A stretch of 8,869 nt of DNA from Propionibacterium sp. (GTDB lineage Bacteria > Actinomycetota > Actinomycetes > Propionibacteriales > Propionibacteriaceae), in NCBI GenBank assembly GCA_012514785.1, contig JAAYZP010000499.1, forward strand, positions 1 through 8,869, read 5' to 3'. Shown here piece after piece: positions 6,176-8,869 of this stretch (position 1 is the first letter of the stretch; each line of letters begins with the position of its first letter). The notes under the pieces are model-generated. The model saw only the letters and a list, made by a program, of their open reading frames with translations, searched no databases and had not been told where the DNA came from. The position numbers and the translations under genes are program-made.

Positions 6176-7608
6176 TGCGTCTGCATCACCTGGCCGACGT
6201 GCCGAGGAAGGCGCGCCCCGCGATCTCGGAGCTGCAGCGTCGCCTCGAACTGCCGCTGGAGTTCCCCGACGAGGTGCTCGCCCAGGCCGAGGAGCTGCGT
6301 CGCAACCCGCCCAGCACCGACGGCTACACCGACCGCACGGACATCGAGTTCGTCACCATCGACCCGCCGTCCAGCACCGACCTCGACCAGGCGCTGCACA
6401 TCGAGCGGGAGGACGACGGCTACCTCGTGCACTACGCGATCGCCGACGTCGGCCACTTCGTGGAGCCCGGGTCGCCGCTCGACGTCGAGGCGCACCGTCG
6501 CGGCCAGACGCTCTACGCGCCCGGCGCGCGGATCCCGCTGCACCCGCCCGCGCTCAGCGAGGACGCGGGCTCCCTGCTCGCCGACGGTCGCCCCCGGCCC
6601 GCGGTGCTGTGGAGCCACCACCTGGACGCCGACGGCAACGTCCGGCACGCCGAGGTGGAGCGCGCGATGGTGCTCAACCGGCACAAGCTCCACTACGCCG
6701 GCGTGCAGGCCGACCTCGACGCCGGCCGCGCACACCCCAGCGTGGCGCTGCTCCCGACGGTGGGGGAGCTGCGCGCCCGCATCGAGGTCGAGCGCGGCGG
6801 CATCTCGCTCAACCTGCCGCAGCAGGAGATCGTGGATGCCGGCCGCCATTGGGAGCTCAGCTTCCGCGGGCTCGTGCCCGTGGAGGACCACAACGCCCAG
6901 ATCTCGCTGCTCACCGGCTTCGTCGCCGCCCGCATGCAGATCGACGGCGGCTACGGCGTCCTGCGCACCCTGCCGCCGGCGGAGCCGTCGTCGGTGGATC
7001 GCCTGCGCCGCGCCGCCGCGACGATCGGCGTGCCGTGGGAAGAAGGGGAGTCCTACCCGGAGTTCGTCCGTCGCCTCGACCCGAACGACCCGCGCGAGCT
7101 CGCCGTGCTCACCAAGTGCACGATCCTGTTCCGGGGTGCCGGCTACCTGACGTTCTTCGGGCAGGTGCCCGACGGCAACCTCAAGCACAACGCGCTGGGC
7201 GCCGAGTACGCCCACACCACCGCGCCGCTGCGTCGGCTGGTCGACCGCTACGTGCTGGAGATCTGCCTGTCGCTCGCGAACGGCACGGCCGTGCCCGACT
7301 GGGTCCTCCGAGGCATGCCGGAGCTGCCCGAGCAGATGCGGAGCTCCGGCCGTCGCGCGAGCGCGTACGAGAACGGCGTGCTGGACATCGCGGAAGCGCT
7401 CGTGCTGCACGGCCGCGAGGGCGAGCTGATGGAGGGCGTCCTCGTCGACGTCAACCCCCGCACCCGGCGCGGCACCGTGCAGATCCCCGACTCCGCCGTC
7501 GAGCTCCACGTGCAGGCCAACCCGAGGTCGGTGGGGGAGACGATCCGGGTGCGCGTGGACCGGGTCGACGTCACCACCGGCGACGTGGAGCTGACGCGCG
7601 TCAACTGA
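6175..7608 (+). CDS. RNB-domain (RNase II/R family) ribonuclease
   Basis: RNB enzymes degrade single-stranded RNA 3' to 5' with two metal ions held by aspartates. The 477-residue product has a short N-terminal region, then the RNB catalytic domain from about residue 56 to 375 and a small beta-rich C-terminus (about 415-477) that may be a reduced S1-like fold. The active-site motif IDPPSSTDLDQALH gives Asp63, Asp69 and Asp71. The fourth position, usually Asp in RNase II/R, is Gln72. Downstream are HNAQISLLTGFVAARM and the second signature EYAHTTAPLRRLVDRYV. It lacks the N-terminal cold-shock domains of full RNase II/R and so belongs to the shorter single-RNB actinobacterial type. The ATG at 6175 overlaps the zinc-ribbon stop. 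The gene ends 25 bases before rnpB, and the rnpB -10 box lies just past its stop. Family is certain; activity and substrates are not. Confidence 0.94.
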   Translation: MRLHHLADVPRKARPAISELQRRLELPLEFPDEVLAQAEELRRNPPSTDGYTDRTDIEFVTIDPPSSTDLDQALHIEREDDGYLVHYAIADVGHFVEPGSPLDVEAHRRGQTLYAPGARIPLHPPALSEDAGSLLADGRPRPAVLWSHHLDADGNVRHAEVERAMVLNRHKLHYAGVQADLDAGRAHPSVALLPTVGELRARIEVERGGISLNLPQQEIVDAGRHWELSFRGLVPVEDHNAQISLLTGFVAARMQIDGGYGVLRTLPPAEPSSVDRLRRAAATIGVPWEEGESYPEFVRRLDPNDPRELAVLTKCTILFRGAGYLTFFGQVPDGNLKHNALGAEYAHTTAPLRRLVDRYVLEICLSLANGTAVPDWVLRGMPELPEQMRSSGRRASAYENGVLDIAEALVLHGREGELMEGVLVDVNPRTRRGTVQIPDSAVELHVQANPRSVGETIRVRVDRVDVTTGDVELTRVN

Positions 7609-7619
7609 CCGCGGCGCGG

Positions 7620-7625
7620 TAGGAT
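7620..7625 (+). promoter_or_regulatory. -10 box of rnpB
   Basis: TAGGAT lies eight bases before the predicted 5' end of RNase P RNA (G7634). The -35 region would fall inside the last codons of the RNB gene, and no good hexamer is seen there at 17-18 bases. Processing from RNB read-through transcripts is an alternative source of the 5' end. Confidence 0.5.
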
Positions 7626-7633
7626 GGATCCTT

Positions 7634-7997
7634 GGACGAGTCGGCCAGATGATCGCGGCCCCACGGGGCTGAGGAAAGTCCGGGCTCCGAAGAGCAGGGT
7701 GGTGGGTAACGCCCACCCGGGGTGACCCGCGGGAAAGTGCCACAGAAAGCAGACCGCCTGGCAACAGGTAAGGGTGAAACGGTGGTGTAAGAGACCACCA
7801 GCGCCCCAGGTGACTGGGGCGGCTCGGTAAACCCCACCCGGAGCAAGACCAAGAACGCCGGTCCGCCGGCAGCGGATACCGTCCGAGGGCTGCTCGCCCG
7901 AGGTGTCCGGGTAGGTCGCACGAGCGGCGCGGCAACGCGTCGCCTCAGATAGATGATCATCCTTCGACAAAACCCGGCTTACCGGCCGGCTCGTCCC
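7634..7997 (+). ncRNA. rnpB: RNase P RNA, bacterial type A
   Basis: This is the catalytic RNA of RNase P, which removes 5' leaders from pre-tRNA together with the RnpA protein. The ends are set by helix P1: GGACGAGTCGGCC at 7634-7646 pairs with GGCCGGCTCGTCC at 7984-7996, with one G-U wobble. The universal core is present: GAGGAAAGTCCGGGCTCC (7671-7688), ACAGAAAGCAGACCGCC (7743-7759), AGATGATCATCC (7951-7962) and ACAAAACCCGGCTTAC near 7968-7982. Stable hairpins such as GGTGGTGTAAGAGACCACC and GCCCCAGGTGACTGGGGC match P10-P14-type stems. At about 364 bases it is compact for a high-GC actinobacterium. Long open frames read through it on the minus strand are spurious. The 5' and 3' ends could be off by a few bases. 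Confidence 0.97.
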
Positions 7998-8001
7998 CTT
8001 G

Positions 8002-8018
8002 AGCCAGGGATCCTGGCT
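8002..8018 (+). terminator. Short hairpin just after rnpB
   Basis: AGCCAGG (8002-8008) pairs with CCTGGCT (8012-8018) around a 3-base loop, six bases past the end of helix P1. There is no T tract. It may help end or protect the 3' end of rnpB. Its right arm shares two bases with the outer arm of the larger palindrome that follows. Confidence 0.5.
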
Positions 8019-8064
8019 AAGAGTCAGCGCAGCTACCGGATCCGGTAGCTGCGCTCACTCCTAG
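8017..8064. terminator. 48-base near-perfect palindrome between rnpB and map
   Basis: The sequence is symmetric about the 8040/8041 junction, centred on GGATCC. The inner 30 bases (8026-8055) are a perfect palindrome. It extends to 8017-8064 with only two mismatched pairs (8025/8056 and 8020/8061). Lying between convergent genes, it probably ends transcription of both rnpB and map. There is essentially no spacer, so RNA would fold with a GATC tetraloop, and no T tract follows. Confidence 0.8.
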
Positions 8065-8075
8065 TGACCGGCGGG

Positions 8076-8869
8076 TCAGGGGAGCGTCAGGATCTCCGCG
8101 CCGTCGTCGGTGACGACGATCGAGTGCTCGAACTGCGCGCAGCGCGACTTGTCCAGCGTCGTGACGGTCCAGCCGTCGTCCCACACCTCGGACTCGTAGT
8201 TGCCCAGCGTGAGCATCGGCTCGATCGTGAACGTCATGCCCTTCTCCATCCGGGTGTCCAGGCGCGGCTCGTCGTAGTGCAGGACCACGAGGCCGGAGTG
8301 GAAGGCGGTGTGCACGCCGTGTCCGGTGTAGTCGCGCACGACGCCGTAGTTGAAGCGCTTCGCGTACGCCTCGATCACGCGGCCGATCACCGAGAACGGG
8401 CGGCCCGGGCGCACCGCCTTGATCGCGCGGTTGAGCGACTCCTGCGTGCGCTCGGTCAGCAGGCGGGACTCCTCGTCGACGTCGCCGCAGTAGAACGTGT
8501 AGCAGTTGTCGCCGTGCACGCCGTCCTTGAACGCGGTGCAGTCGATCTTCACCAGATCGCCCTCCTCGATCGGGCGCATGTCCGGGATGCCGTGGCAGAT
8601 CACCTCGTTGACCGACGTGCAGATCGACTTCGAGAAGCCCCGGTATCCCAGCGACGACGGGTAGGCCCCGTGGTCCAGCATGTACTCGTGCGCGATCCGG
8701 TCCAGCTCGTCGGTGGTGACGCCCGGCGCGATGGCCTTGCCGGCCTCGTGCATCGCCTGCGACGCGATCCTGCCGGCCACCCGCATGCGCTCGATGACGT
8801 CGTCGGACTGCACGTGCGAACCCTGGTACGGCTGCGGCGCGTCCTTCCACGCATATTCGGGGCGCGGGA
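8076..8869 (-). CDS. map: Methionine aminopeptidase type I, N-terminus beyond window
   Basis: This enzyme removes the initiator Met from new proteins using two metal ions. All five metal ligands are visible in context: Asp in KIDCTAF, Asp in HGDNCYTF, His in TGHGVH, Glu in FTIEPM and Glu in QFEHS. The pocket His is in EVICHGIPD. A GTG at 8813 could start a 245-residue protein. However, the frame stays open to the window edge and upstream reads RPEYAWKDAPQPYQGSH, which matches the conserved N-terminal extension of actinobacterial MapB-type enzymes (RPEYVGKPA in the Mycobacterium tuberculosis protein, from memory). The true start is therefore probably outside the window, and about 263 codons are visible. 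The stop at 8076 faces the palindrome shared with rnpB. Confidence 0.95.
   Translation of the reverse strand, partial: PRPEYAWKDAPQPYQGSHVQSDDVIERMRVAGRIASQAMHEAGKAIAPGVTTDELDRIAHEYMLDHGAYPSSLGYRGFSKSICTSVNEVICHGIPDMRPIEEGDLVKIDCTAFKDGVHGDNCYTFYCGDVDEESRLLTERTQESLNRAIKAVRPGRPFSVIGRVIEAYAKRFNYGVVRDYTGHGVHTAFHSGLVVLHYDEPRLDTRMEKGMTFTIEPMLTLGNYESEVWDDGWTVTTLDKSRCAQFEHSIVVTDDGAEILTLP

Noticed and set aside
6156..7622. 488-codon plus-strand frame overlapping the RNB gene
   Set aside because: It is Arg/Ala/Pro-rich and out of phase with the conserved RNB protein; a shadow frame.
5053..7935. 960-codon open frame on the minus strand
   Set aside because: It is antisense to glmM, the zinc-ribbon gene, the RNB gene and rnpB. 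The product is low-complexity His/Arg/Val/Ser-rich text with no recognisable domain, typical of shadow frames in high-GC DNA.
1..8869. Search for mobile elements, CRISPR arrays, tRNA genes, attachment sites or defence/toxin genes
   Set aside because: No transposase or integrase motifs, spaced direct repeats, tRNA cloverleafs or atypical gene blocks were seen. The region reads as conserved housekeeping genes.

Overview
The window is high-GC DNA with strong G/C preference at third codon positions. Several genes appear to lack Shine-Dalgarno leaders, and the proteins look actinobacterial: an MSFVRRSSRMN-type TrmB start, S9 with an acidic N-terminal extension, a MapB-like methionine aminopeptidase with an RPEY extension, and a DUF6458 membrane protein. 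This points to the Actinomycetota. A member of the Propionibacteriales/Propionibacteriaceae is my best guess from memory of such proteins, but I cannot confirm it without a search.

Layout, left to right. (1) A minus-strand pair, trmB then truA (truA cut by the left edge), overlaps by ATGA and encodes two tRNA-modifying enzymes. (2) Divergent from trmB is a plus-strand yccF-like membrane gene. It ends in a strong 17-bp hairpin shared with a convergent minus-strand DUF6458 small membrane protein gene. (3) dtd (D-aminoacyl-tRNA deacylase) lies upstream of it, also on the minus strand. (4) Divergent from dtd, a strong promoter drives the ribosomal operon rplM-rpsI, closed by an intrinsic terminator with a T6 tract. 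(5) glmM (phosphoglucosamine mutase) follows, but its reading frame is broken by one missing base near 5007-5011. (6) A coiled-coil C4 zinc-ribbon protein and an RNB-domain ribonuclease are coupled by TGATG. (7) rnpB, the RNA of RNase P, follows directly, then tandem palindromes. (8) A convergent minus-strand methionine aminopeptidase gene runs off the right edge.

Functionally, almost everything serves translation or RNA metabolism: tRNA modification (TrmB, TruA), tRNA proofreading (Dtd), ribosomal proteins L13 and S9, RNase P RNA, an exoribonuclease-family protein, and nascent-chain Met removal (Map). GlmM supplies glucosamine-1-phosphate for the cell wall. This is a conserved housekeeping region. 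I see no phage, IS, CRISPR, toxin-antitoxin or defence genes and no new multi-gene system. The points most worth checking are the glmM frameshift, a coding-like frame with no start codon just behind dtd, a recurrent -10 box placed 6-8 bases before start codons (leaderless mRNAs), and a 48-base near-perfect palindrome after rnpB.
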